Source of the DNA: Heligmosomoides polygyrus polygyrus
Taxonomy: Eukaryota > Nematoda > Chromadorea > Rhabditida > Heligmosomidae
DNA length: 64,000 nucleotides
Direction: 5' to 3'
Assembly: GCA_947396885.1 (NCBI GenBank)
Contig: OX377201.1
Span: forward strand, 64,454,983-64,518,982
This document shows, one piece after another, positions 54,151 through 64,000 of this stretch. The notes beneath the pieces are model-generated. The model saw only the letters and a list, made by a program, of their open reading frames with translations. It did no database searches and had not been told where the DNA came from. Position numbers and translations under genes: made by a program. Position 1 is the stretch's first letter. Each line of letters begins with the position of its first letter.

Positions 54151-54820
54151 CTGTTTAGTCTGGGTAGGAAACCCAAGCCAGAAACATCGATTACATAGTT
54201 CCCCGGCAATTCTTTATTAAAGAAAAGTGAAAGAAAAATCATAAAATCACAAATTTTTCGTTTTCCGAAGTGGCTCGTTTCGTCGTCTTTCTCCTTGCGA
54301 ACCCCTTTTTGTTAGAACACCTTCTTGGCTCGTCAGTGAAGAAGAAAGTGTTATATCGCTTTTAAATGCGTAAAATTACTAATTTAAATTAAGCGTGTGT
54401 GCTCGCAGCGTGTTTAGACCTAAAGTGCTTAAAAACATTAATTTTATATTTTATGTTTAATTTTGAAGTTTACGTTTTATAGTTTAATGTTTATATAGTT
54501 TATTTATATATTTTAGCTAGCTTGTGTTTAAAGTTAAGTTGGAAACATGAAGATTTGAAACTTACAATATGGCGATTAGCTGACTCTAGTCTTCGTTTTA
54601 AGGGTTGGGCACACTCCGCAGCGGTTTTAGTGCGTCAAAGACGGGGCGGAGCGTCGCTCTCAGGCTCAGGACATGATTGCGGTGAGGGGCGGTCGTTCTT
54701 TCTTTCTCTGGTGTCGGTATTGGAGCACTGCCAACCATCGCTCAGCTGACCGGTTGGCTGGTTTGGTTGAGGAAAGGGGTTTCCTATCTTACTTATCTTA
54801 TCTCTTGCTCAGGAGAGATA

Positions 54821-54866
54821 GCGTCAGCTTCACGGAATGACCGAGCTCATTCCGTGAAGCTGACGC
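54821..54866. repeat. Perfect 20-bp hairpin
   Basis: GCGTCAGCTTCACGGAATGA at 54821-54840 and its exact inverse at 54847-54866, loop CCGAGC. A second small hairpin (GCAGAGAC/GTCTCTGC) follows near 54935-54960. Confidence 0.9.
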
Positions 54867-55729
54867 TTGCAGCGCTGACGCCGGGCGCCAACGCTGAGGC
54901 GAAGTGTGCCATAAGCGGGTCGCCGCCCCTGACGCAGAGACACGAACTCTGCGTCTCTGCCCTATTCTTCATCATTGGAGCTGCGTCAAGCAGCAAGAGT
55001 GTGCCCAGCAGGGATGGCGGAAATTTTAAAAATTTTCCCAGAAAACAGAAAACAGAAAATCGCTTTCGTCAGAAAACAGAAAATCAGAAAACAGAGAACA
55101 GAAAATTTTCAAATGATCAGACGACCTAACTGTTCTACCCAAAGGTCCATTTTTCCAGTAGCAAATGTTTTTATTTGACTAGAAATGTGGTCGAGAACAA
55201 GCGCTTTAACTTGTAGGCGTTTATAAAAATTTCCAGTGCGCTCAAAATTCAAACCAACCAGCAAATTGTAAACCTCGACTCAAAGATCCTAGGATTCTCG
55301 ACATTTGAAGTATGCAACATGCTCATCAGCCCCCTTTCACATCTAAAGCACTAACGATTACATCAATAATCTTAATGCTGTTAGTGTTTCTGTGGAAAAT
55401 GAATGCATCTGTCCTTCAAAGGTTGGGGCTTAAAAGAAGAGATATGTACGAAGAAGAGTAGCTTATAAATGATGAATTTTACCAATTACATTCGTACTAA
55501 AGTACAGCTGTTTAAGGCTCACTGATGCACTCCAAATGTAGACGTAATCACAGAACAGACCGTTCGCTAGATTAGTGGTCCCAATTGTTAAAAAAACTTG
55601 TATATCAGTGTGACGGCGGAGCTGTCAGCACGACAGTTTTAAGTGAAGTGTTTTCTTGAATGCGTAGACACTGTAGAGTGGGAATCAAGTATATACCCTC
55701 ACCATCATACTATTATTACTCATCACATT

Positions 55730-56630
55730 ACATCTCAGTGGAAGACCAGCAGGACCGTCTTGCTGTACAAGAAAGGAGATGTGCACGACATGGCAACAAT
55801 CTCCCGATCTGCATGCTGTCCGTAGTCTACAAGCTGTTCACTGGAGTCATCCTGAATAAGACCAGCCGAACGCTGGACGAAGGACAACCATGTGAAGAAG
55901 CAGAATTTCGGGGGGGGGGGGGGGGACAGCACGATCGACCACATAGACACCATTACGAAGCCCATCGAAGTGTCTCGAGAATACAAGCTGCTGCTGTGTC
56001 TTACGTTCATCGACGTGAAGAAGGCATACTCAGTACATCAGACTCCCTCGCGAGCTGCACAGCGAATTCACGACCAAGATCTCACCATTCTACACAATGT
56101 CGTCGTCATCAACGTGAAGAGAAGGGTTCAGCATGGGAGTACCATATCCTCAAAGTCCACCATAAGTCTCCAAATATGGACTTCGACGTTGAACCGCAGC
56201 TGAGTCTTACGAAGACGATGTTCATGAGAAACGGACAAGTTTCTGATGCCCAATTCTGTCTTAACGAAACAAACCCTGAGCAACCCAGTTAGTGTATTTG
56301 GGTCTCGAAGTCAACATGCCCAAGGACCTAGTGCCGGATCTGGACAGGAGGAAAATTAGGTGGGCTGGCTACATAATGCGCTTCACAAATACCTGCTGGA
56401 CGAAAGCCGTCACGGAATGGATTCCGCGAGATGTCAAGAGAACACCAGGACACCCACCAACGTGTGTTGGTAGGACGTCTTCGTGAAAGCCCTGAGCGAC
56501 GATATGACGCTCTTGGTGTCCCTCAAGGATCCACTGGAGCACTCTGGCACGCGACAGTGACAAATGGAAATGCTTGTGGGGCCCGCTCGAACAATTCGAT
56601 GATCAATGGAACGACAAATGATTCAGGTGA
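55730..56630 (+). mobile_element. Degenerate RTE-A copy inside the hAT-like element
   Basis: It starts at the [19 protein letters not shown] block and continues through CEEA-F, a deleted RT core, LTKTMFMRNGQVSDA, RWAGYIMRF and TPGHPPT to the family's 3' end (GATGATCAATGG...ATTCAGGTGATAC). A 16-G run at 55910-55925 interrupts it. It is dead. Confidence 0.78.
55910..55925 (+). repeat. Poly-dG tract (16 G)
   Basis: It replaces the AGAGGATT segment expected in RTE A, so it is an expansion at a GGA/GGAT site or a replacement. Confidence 0.95.
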
Positions 56631-57404
56631 TACATAAAAAATTTTGTGCATCACTACCGTACATCAGCGAAACCAAAACTATCCATAACTTTTCTGTCTC
56701 TTACTATTTTTTATAGCCAAGAGCCAAGCAGATTTGGAAAAGAAAATTCTACGTTTACAAAATTTACACCGGAGGTGGAGAATAATCCTACAGACAGTTA
56801 CCATAGGAGAAGCGGGTTAGTTAATGGGCAATTAAATGCCGCTAAAAAAAGTATCGTAGAATAGGTCACGAGTGTATGGCGCAATTTCTACAGAGCACAT
56901 CCAAAAGCGCCACATGCTTGCAATTTAAAAATTTCTAGAAACATATTTTGGAACGAAACTCATAATTCTACGATACTTTTTGAATAACTTTTGTTGGATG
57001 TAATCCTGTTCGCAGCTCTATTTTCTGTTTTCTGGCCAATTTTTGGCCATTTTCCCAGAAAACAGAAAGCAGAAAACAGAAATTCCGCCCATCCCTGGTG
57101 CCCAGCCCTTTAACAACAAATAGCTCCAATGTGATACACTATTCGCTATCAGAGAGGATAACTCATATCATACTATAGTGCAAGTCATTTTGATTTTTTT
57201 CGAGAAACACGATGACATTTTTATATCTTACTATTGTCCTTTGGCTTCAATTTGTTATTTTGAGTTTAAATGATTGAATTCATTTTTGTGCTCAATTGGA
57301 ATAAAACGAACCTACAAATCACATCCAAGAGAACTGTTTCACGAGCATAAACATGCGCATATGTGAACATTTTAACAAACCAAATGTTAAAATGTTATTA
57401 ATGT

Positions 57405-57800
57405 CAACATGCTTGCACGATGGTAATGACCGCGAATAGAGGACAAGAGAAAAAGGCTCATCGTCGAATGCGCACGCGTAGAAATGAGCAGTTTCTTTAA
57501 GACATACGAATCTTCCATGCGCTCCGTAGTGAATAAGAGAGGAAACAAAGCGGTAGTAGACTCTGCATAATGATCGCTAGAAGATGTGGCCGAGAGCTGA
57601 CATGGAGCTAGCTCCTGGGCTAGCTGGATCCACTGACGGCGGCACACAAACAGAGTCTCATGCTAGTGCCTTTAAAAGGCTGCGATTCAAGCGCGAACGG
57701 TTAGCTGCACGATGGTGGTGACTCTGAATAGAGGGCAGGAGGAGAAGGTATGTCGCTGAGTGCGCACCCGTAGAAATGAGCAGCGTTTCGTCTGGGCAGC
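57405..57800. repeat. Diverged tandem duplication
   Basis: GCACGATGGT-x-ATGAC...CGAATAGAGG...TAGAAATGAGCAG at 57415-57492 recurs at 57708-57784. No gene is recognised. Confidence 0.55.
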
Positions 57801-58585
57801 GACGAGCGGCAGAGCGGAGGGCGCTTTAACTAAGCTCTGCGAGCCATAACTCCCATTCCCAGACCAAGCTTAGTCGATTTCACGGATGACTAGAGGAGGA
57901 GTGATCGACCCAAAGGAAGGACGACTAGCAGTACGAGTGGTGGGCGAACGGAAGAGCAGAGAAGTGAGCGAGCTAGGTGCAATTCTGGGAGAAGAACCTT
58001 CGCATGACTTGTGAGATTCTATTCTATATTCATTCTTCTACATTCTACTGTATTCTATTCTTCCTGACTGCTAGGAGCTCTTAATTGGAGGGAGACCGCT
58101 ATCAAAGTGCGACCGTGCTGGCTTCGGAATAGTGTAAATGTTGACAACAGTGACTAATGAACTTTATGTGAAATGCAATTATGTGGAGTTAACAATTTCT
58201 GACCGAGGAAACATTTCAATGTAACATCCGAGCGCTTCCAACGAATGTCCGTTTATGATGGCACATATTGCTCTCAGCTGCTAGATTGCACCATTTCATC
58301 ATAAAACGCAGCTAGGACGCTATAACTAAAGCCCTGAAAGCTGCGCCGATGTGAGGAAGTGAGCAGTGAGCGAGGAATTAGAGGCCCGAAGGATTGAAGC
58401 CAGCTGAGTACAGCAAACGTCCAGAGGAATTGCTTCGCTGTTCTCAAACTGTTCTTTCTTTTTTAAGTGAAAGAGGGAAAGCTGTGTTTTGGTACTCGAA
58501 GGTGCTGATGGCAAATCATGCGGTGATGAATGACCCCATTAGGCCAGAACTTCAAAACAGCGAATTTGAATGATGAAACGGTTAT
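57801..58585. other. Interval without recognised gene
   Basis: Contains a low-complexity TTCTATTCTA tract near 58015-58065. Confidence 0.3.
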
Positions 58586-58870
58586 GATGTGAGTTTGTTG
58601 GAAGTTTCTATCCCCACATATACCAACAACGTGCGCAAGAAACGTTACCACTATAAGTGGAAGCCAGATGGGGATTTCGAGATGAACCCAGTTTTGACAG
58701 TGAAGAAGGTGAAGGAAACTATTGCTTCAAAATTGGTGAACTGGGCTATAAACAGCAGATTTTCTAAAATTGCTCATCTACGTAATTGGTGTGCATATGT
58801 TCAATCAATGTTGTATCAAAGAGGAGTAAAATGGCGTCATCTTTCAAAGACAAGAGCTAGCATTGATTAA
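58580..58870 (+). CDS. Unrecognised open segment, possible exon or transposon fragment
   Basis: About 95 codons with protein-like composition (KKRYHYKWKPDGDFEMNPV, KLVNWAINSRFSKIAHLRNW, QRGVKWRHLSK). No ATG start is seen, and a TGA lies just upstream. Enriched in Lys, Trp and Tyr. Could be a terminal exon or part of a transposase; I cannot name it. Confidence 0.3.
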   Translation, partial: GYDVSLLEVSIPTYTNNVRKKRYHYKWKPDGDFEMNPVLTVKKVKETIASKLVNWAINSRFSKIAHLRNWCAYVQSMLYQRGVKWRHLSKTRASID

Positions 58871-61270
58871 AAGACACCGTTTGTTTCTTTCGCCATAGCC
58901 GTAGCTTTGAATAATTTCAATTTGCGCACTTTAAAATTAAGCATGTAGACGAACGTATCATTTTTCAAGGCAAAATCTGTATATTTTGTTTGTGAATTCC
59001 GTTCTTTCTGTTCATCTTCAAGCAAAAAACGATGACTAGGGCAAAAATGACGGAAAGAATACAGAAAGAGTAAATTTGTGGAGTCTTACACAGGAAGTGT
59101 CTCTGCGAAGTCCTCATTGTTTCGTACTAAACCAATTCTCGTAACTTTTTATTTGAGTTACCATCTACCTCCTAAAGCACACTTCCCTTTATCAAGGGAT
59201 GAGTGGGAGCTCTTACCCTTAAATAAGAAAGAGAGTAGAGCTGAGCTGATAGGGCTAGAGATTAGGTAGCATACGGAAATCCAGCTGCATGTAGAAGAGG
59301 TGCATTGCAGAATATTGCTGACGGCCTCGTTTTGAGATGTACGCGGCTGCCAATGGTCTGGAGGCGGTCTCGTCCGGCTTAAGATCATTGTGTGTCTGAT
59401 GACGAGATAGTTGAGCTCTACTGTAATTAAGGTAGTCTGTTCGGGAGGGCCCATTGGATAGAGAGTGACTTGGAGGAGGACCATGCGAATGATAGCCTTC
59501 TCGGCGCCTAGATCACTTCGGCGCTCAGCGCTCAGCGCTCGGAAATCGGGGCTGAGCCAACGACCAACAGCGACTGGAGTGGCGATGATATTGTAAGGCG
59601 AAGGCGACTAATTGGGGCAATTAGTGGTGACGTGTGAGCGCGGTGGGGAGCAAGGTTGCTGCGGGAGGGGGAGGAGAAGAGGGCATTCCTCTTACACTAC
59701 CAAAACCTATAAATCACCTTGAGACAACGCGAGAGCATCACTCGGTGGCAGCCACTGGCACCCGGTCAGAGCTCCCTTGTCGGATTTCGGTGCCGAGGAC
59801 AACTTTCTAATTACTAAGAAATAAGCAAAATAAATTGACTACCGTTTCGAGAGCAACTCTTCATGAATCCGCGCTGAAATCGCCAGCGAATTCTTAAGGA
59901 TATTCTTAAGGATAGAGTAAGGTGCAGCATTGTGTAGCGTATACCACAAAGGGTTTGACTAAAGCTTTCTCTTTGACATTAATTCACATGTGTATGTGTC
60001 CCTTGTGAACAGGAAGGGGTTGGCGCATGTTTTATTGTTTATACCCAGATTTTAAGTGTGAATAAGCCCTTGCATAAGGCAGTCACTACCAATTTTGCAC
60101 TTTCCCATTGCTCATTTTATTGTCGTGATTTGAATAACCCTTGGTTTCAATATGTGAGCAAAGGGCACTGATCTAATTGCTCAAATTATGTGAAGGTTAC
60201 GAGTGCTTCAGATCCTGGGCTTCTATTTAGACTGTGCATCACGCCCGTGTAGGCGGAAATACGAGCACTTTTTCTGTCGGAGGGAGTGCTGCGAGCACAG
60301 CACTGTTGCCCGTGCCGGGGACTTTAGAACTTCAACTAACAGAGCCTTAATAATGAGAAAACCTTTCACAGCGAGGCTCCTGCGAAATCGCATCGCTCGT
60401 GATTGGAGCTGCGGTGGCGTCCACAGGTGCATCCAACCAAACATCCCGCTTCACTGATTGCTGGCCGTGGAAAGAACGTGCCGGAAAGAGGTCCATTGCG
60501 GAGACAGGTGTAAGCTCTGCAATCAATAGAGGCATCGTCGTGTTCTTAATTCAGCCTCACTTTCAGGCTGTTTGAGAACGCCAGCAAATATCTGGAGCAG
60601 CTGTCACAGTTGTCGACGACAATGTAAAGGCTGCATCTTCCTAGCGACATACGCCTTATCAGTAAGGGAAAGGATAAAAGAAGACGTAAGCCAATCTTTT
60701 TTTGGATGCGTCACGCATTCCACTTTCTTGGACGTCGTATGGGCAATTTGAATTGGTCAACGCTATGACTTGTCGCGCCCAATATAAGAACAAGTCAGTG
60801 TTTTCAATTTCAAGGTAAGTCCACTACCAGTTCACGAAGCCTTGGCTGGTCCACGCAGGAAATCCGAACATCGGTCAAATATCTGGCTGAAAATGGGGCC
60901 GCGGATTTTTTCCGATTAACGGCATGCGCAGGTGCTTCTTCAGGCCTAAATTGAAAGCATCTGTAGAGGTAGGACCCTACATGAATGGGTTCTTGGGACT
61001 TAATCACACAGTGCTTCTCAGCGAATAATTGCAATAGTTCAGCATGTATATTCAGAATGGCCGGTCTCGTCAGCGATGACTCACTCAACTTGAGTCTCTT
61101 CTCCCTCTTCCTTTTTGTAATGTTTTTTAAAACAAACAACTCGACTGTCTTAGGCTACATGCGCAGCGCAGACCTACTGTATGGAGCTTGAACGCCTGTG
61201 TATGGCCAATCATTTATTTAGAACGTTGTTAGAGAAGTAGTTATAGAGCTTTTGAACAGCAGTGCGCCTG
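58871..61270. other. Long interval without recognised gene
   Basis: Open frames are short and inconsistent. AGCGCTCAGCGCTCAGCGCTC at about 59520-59540 is a small tandem palindromic run. Confidence 0.3.
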
Positions 61271-61277
61271 CACCTCT

Positions 61278-61697
61278 TCATCGGCCGCGCTTTTTCCCAC
61301 GTAGCCCGGACTTCGAGCTGGCACTAGTTTTCGAACGTTTAGCCTTCTTGGTTGTGGATGCGGACGTTCGTGTCCCACTAGTCGAGGTGGCGGCGGAGGT
61401 TTCCGTCAGCACAGGCTGAAAATGGTACGCGTGCAGGAAAATGGCGTATACGGATCGCGGAACATGTAAGCGAACATTAGGGCTACCTTTCGACGAGCAC
61501 TGGTTGCGCGGTAGATGATGCCCGTCATTAACAGAAGAGCAGCGAATAAGAAGGCATACAACATGAGGTAGCTTGGCGACACAAAATCTGGAACAGGCAG
61601 TGGTTGAGCGGACAGTCTTCCACCTATTTCCACATCCACAAGCACACTTACACAAAGGAGCCGACGGGCTTTAGTATGTAAGCCGACGCATTCGGGA
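61278..61697 (-). CDS. Membrane protein, last two exons (family unknown)
   Basis: Exon 61487-61697 starts after TTCTAG in phase 2, reads LCVSVLVDVEIGGRLSAQPL, then PSYLMLYAFLFAALLLMTGI (one membrane helix) and ARRK, ending at a GTAGCC donor. A 71-bp intron ends in TTTTCAG. Exon 61278-61415 encodes a Ser/Thr/Ala linker and a Lys/Arg-rich tail (KKAKRSK, LRGKKRGR) to TGA. The layout suggests a type I single-pass protein with a basic cytoplasmic or nuclear-side tail. A gp210-like nucleoporin end was considered but not supported. Upstream exons were not found. Confidence 0.6.
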
Positions 61698-61699
61698 CT

Positions 61700-62650
61700 A
61701 GAAGGACACCATCGCTTAGGAATTCACTTTTGCAGCTTTTTCTGCTGAGACATAACCCCAACTCGCATTAAATTTCTAGTCATTTTAGTGCATTCGGGTC
61801 AAGAACAAGGATGCGAAATCAGATGGCTTTGAAAGAGGGCTCCCGTAGGATATCAGGGAGGTGAAATTTTTTCCTGCCAGTGGTTAGTCCACCGTTTTAG
61901 CAAAAGATGCACTTCTGAAAGAAACACCGCACTAACCAGGACAGCTCCAGAATTACAGCAGCAGGCATTAATATTTAAAAATGTTAGCTGCTTAAAAAAG
62001 CACAAAGATTAAAAGTGGTTAATCAAAATTCGCTTGAATATCAAAATTCTGCAGCATTTTCAAATTTTCAAAGTTAAAACACGTAAATCTGAAACCTTTA
62101 CGAATTTTTTGGGCGAGTGAGTATTGAGCGGAGCTTTTAGTAGACCACAATTTCGACCAATGGTGATGAAGAAAAACGCTCCCACAGATCCTATACTATT
62201 TAGGTGCGCAACTCACTGAAGCATTTCTCTTCCGTCGATTCCCGAACTTCTTTGTTATTCTTCAACTCGACCGTAATTGTGAAAAAGTAGCAGTTGATAT
62301 CGAACTTAAATCCTGGCGAGAGCTGAAACTGACGCAATAGAGGACGTATTTTTGAGGAAAAACTGCCAGTTCACTCCGCTTTGGAGCAGCGCTACGCACT
62401 AGCATCTAAAAAGTGAGCAACGTCTGTGCGTATATTGCCATTTCCTCCTTTTGGCATCAAACGCATGTTTGTATTTTATAGTCCTTGTGAATCATAATGA
62501 TATAATTCTTAAATGATCCCCCTCTTTGAAAGCTTTCCACTTGAAAAAAAAACAGTATTAGTAATTTTGGAGGACTTTAATTTCAGAGTACCACGCTCAT
62601 GGATGCTCAAACTAATTCATTTGGTTGAAGGCACTAGAAGGAGCCGCGCT
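61700..62650. other. AT-rich interval, presumably intron of the 61.3-kb gene
   Basis: No exon with splice signals was recognised on the minus strand. Confidence 0.3.
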
Positions 62651-62654
62651 GAAA

Positions 62655-62785
62655 AGGGAGGATTAAGGATAAGGATAAGGGACAGCCTTAATCACTAATC
62701 CTTTGGGAATAGAAGGCTTAGTTGGCCAGGGCGGGGACCTGGAATCGGGTGCACACGACTGCAGGCACCTCCTCCGATCCATGCC
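62655..62785 (-). repeat. tRNA-headed SINE, internally deleted copy
   Basis: The minus strand runs from GGATCGGAGGAGGTGCCTGC through ACCCGATTCCAGGTCC to a CCTTATCC tail. The middle of the family is missing. Confidence 0.65.
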
Positions 62786-63023
62786 CTGAAGAAGGATTAT
62801 TAGTTCGAAAATCTTCAGTAGTTACAGACAGACGACACTCCATCCCAGCAATCGGCGAATTTTCCCTGCGATTCAAGTGACCATTGTTTACCCTAATGAT
62901 GGAAACACAAATGTTTAGATCACAAGGAGAATTCCTTGCAGCCTACCACAGCGTACCACCGTGAGATCTCACAAGAGCACAGGAGATTTCGCCTTTCTAA
63001 ACAGACCTGAAGAGACAATAACT

Positions 63024-63808
63024 ATTAGGTTGTCCGAAAACTTTTCAGCGTTTTGTATTACTATTTTCATTCGTCTATTATTAAAAATTCAACTTGCTTT
63101 GCGCATTAATGCTGCTTTCTGTATAGAATTTTCGCTGTATCTGACTAATGATTTATGTTTCAACGTTGTTCCTGAACGCCTTGTTGAAGTAGTTCGAAGG
63201 AGCAATTCCGAACGATGTTTTATTTTAACTCCAAATTGGGACAGTCCGCAGCCGAAACAACTCGACAATCACGTGTGGGGCCTGCTAGCGTTGCAGAAAG
63301 CACTTTGCGCCACAAGGTTCAGTAAATTTCGGACGGCATCGAAGGTGACCCCGTAGAGGTCGGCCTAGAGCAATCCTAGACGACCAGGTCGATCGCGGAA
63401 GAGCTAAACGTCAGTAAAACTGCTGTTGCAGATGCTTTGAAACGAATTGGGGAGGTGAAAAAGCTCGAAAAATGGGTGCCCACGAGTTGATTGAGCGGCG
63501 AAAATTGTCACGTTTCGAGATTTGTTCTTTTCTATTTTTACGCAACAAAACTGACCCGTTTCTGGAACGAATCATCACTTGTGACAGAATGTGGATTCTG
63601 TTTGATAACAGGAAACGTTCCGGACAGCGGTTGGACGAACCCTCTAGGCATTTTCAAAGGCGAACCTCCACCAAAGAAAGGTGATGGTCAGTGGGGGTCG
63701 GCTACTGGTACGAACCATTACAACTTTTTGGTCCCAGGCCAAACGGTCATAGCAGAGTCCTTCTGTGAGGAAATCGATGAAATGCACCGAAAATTGCGTC
63801 AGCTTTAG
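63024..63808 (+). mobile_element. mariner element, frameshifted and 3'-truncated
   Basis: Begins TTAGGTTGTCCGAAAACTTT after TA, a mariner terminal repeat. Broken frames give the N-terminal helix-turn-helix (LGQSAAETTRQ), a second HTH (IAEELNVSKTAVADALKRIG), the linker EKWVPHELIERRKL, and catalytic-domain start TDPFLERIITCD (first catalytic Asp, near 63583) with WILFDNRKRS. It ends at about 63808 before the second catalytic Asp block, so it cannot be active. The right terminal repeat is absent. Confidence 0.85.
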
Positions 63809-63809
63809 G

Positions 63810-63937
63810 CCTGAGTTATACTCCCGCGGGAGCATTCGCGGAAGGGCGGGAATCGCGCCGAGACCCCTCACCTGGCCAATCACCGCGCCCCGCCACGCCC
63901 GCGGTCCGCGGTGCACCCTTAGTCTGCGGACGTTATT
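63810..63937. repeat. GC-rich repeat related to 4110-4320
   Basis: GGCGGGAATCGCGCCGAGAC and CTGGCCAATCACCGCG parallel GGGCGCGAATCGTGCCGGG and CTGGCCAATCGTTGCG near 4180-4220. It joins the truncated mariner to the next RTE. Confidence 0.55.
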
Positions 63938-64000
63938 CCACGGATCTCCCTCGATAGAGAGCCTTCGGGCTCTCTTGTTAAGAGGGATCTCGGGCCGCTT
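63938..64000 (+). mobile_element. 5' end of another RTE-A copy, continues past window
   Basis: Its 63 bases equal 7091-7153 with one substitution, starting at the same first base as copy A. The element therefore extends rightward out of view and should be near full length at its 5' end. Confidence 0.9.

Larger units (their letters stand above)
55009..57097. mobile_element. hAT-like non-autonomous DNA element, 8-bp target duplication
   Basis: Ends CAGGGATGGCGGAAATTT (left) and CAGGGATGGGCGGAATTT (inverse of right) are flanked by GTGCCCAG at 55001-55008 and 57098-57105. Eight-base duplications with CAGGGATG ends are typical of hAT. CAGAAAACAGAAAA repeats are subterminal on both sides. No transposase is seen; it carries a fragment of RTE A. 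Confidence 0.86.

Noticed and set aside
54821..54866. microRNA precursor
   Set aside because: The stem is only 20 bp with a 6-base loop, shorter than a usual precursor, and without transcript evidence.
61278..61655. Single 125-residue protein read straight through on the minus strand
   Set aside because: The N-terminal half of that frame is low quality, while a spliced model with GT-AG signals gives a membrane helix joined to the basic tail.

Overview
The window looks like nuclear DNA of a parasitic nematode, most likely a strongylid such as a hookworm. The evidence is a gene split by short GT-AG introns, several APE-type non-LTR retrotransposon families, a mariner fragment, tRNA-headed SINEs and poly-dG/dC tracts. 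The species is inferred from the style of the repeats and host genes; no search was run. No prokaryotic operon, CRISPR array or rRNA gene is visible.

One host gene can be rebuilt with confidence. It lies on the minus strand from 14938 to 2440 and continues past the left edge. Twelve phase-compatible exons encode the N-terminal part of a type II membrane M1 zinc aminopeptidase (GxMEN, HEXXH plus downstream Glu, and the catalytic Tyr are all present). Two of its introns (13349-6423 and 5758-2880) are swollen by repeats. A second host gene shows only its last two exons (61697-61278, minus): a membrane segment followed by a lysine/serine-rich tail, unrecognised. A possible captured exon lies near 49.9 kb.

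The rest is a transposon graveyard in which several boundaries can be fixed by target-site duplications. Three near-full-length RTE-like LINEs are A (7091-10480, 10-bp duplication), B (44914-48080, 11-bp duplication) and C (50166-53296, 10-bp duplication). Each is broken by one to three small lesions. Degenerate relatives of A lie at about 0.44-2.07, 11.87-13.1 and 55.73-56.63 kb, and the 5' end of another A copy starts at 63938 and runs off the right edge. A CR1-like LINE (26.25-30.54 kb) is interrupted twice: by a 629-bp piggyBac-like MITE with TTAA flanks and by a 2.2-kb inverted-repeat element with a TA-type site. A hAT-like element (55009-57097) with an 8-bp duplication carries the 55.7-kb fragment of A. 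RTE B sits inside one arm of another foldback element (about 43.19-48.45 kb).

Other repeats are a Penelope-like RT remnant (16.77-17.16 kb), fragments of a fourth LINE family (17.28-17.53, 35.54-36.99 and 42.64-42.9 kb), a minus-strand CR1-type RT (42.0-42.6 kb), a mariner remnant (63.02-63.81 kb), at least six copies of one tRNA-headed SINE, several inverted pairs of tRNA-like repeats, a 42-bp minisatellite at three loci, and long near-perfect palindromes. The genes do not form an operon. The main story is a host gene with transposon-loaded introns beside nested mobile elements whose order of insertion can be read.
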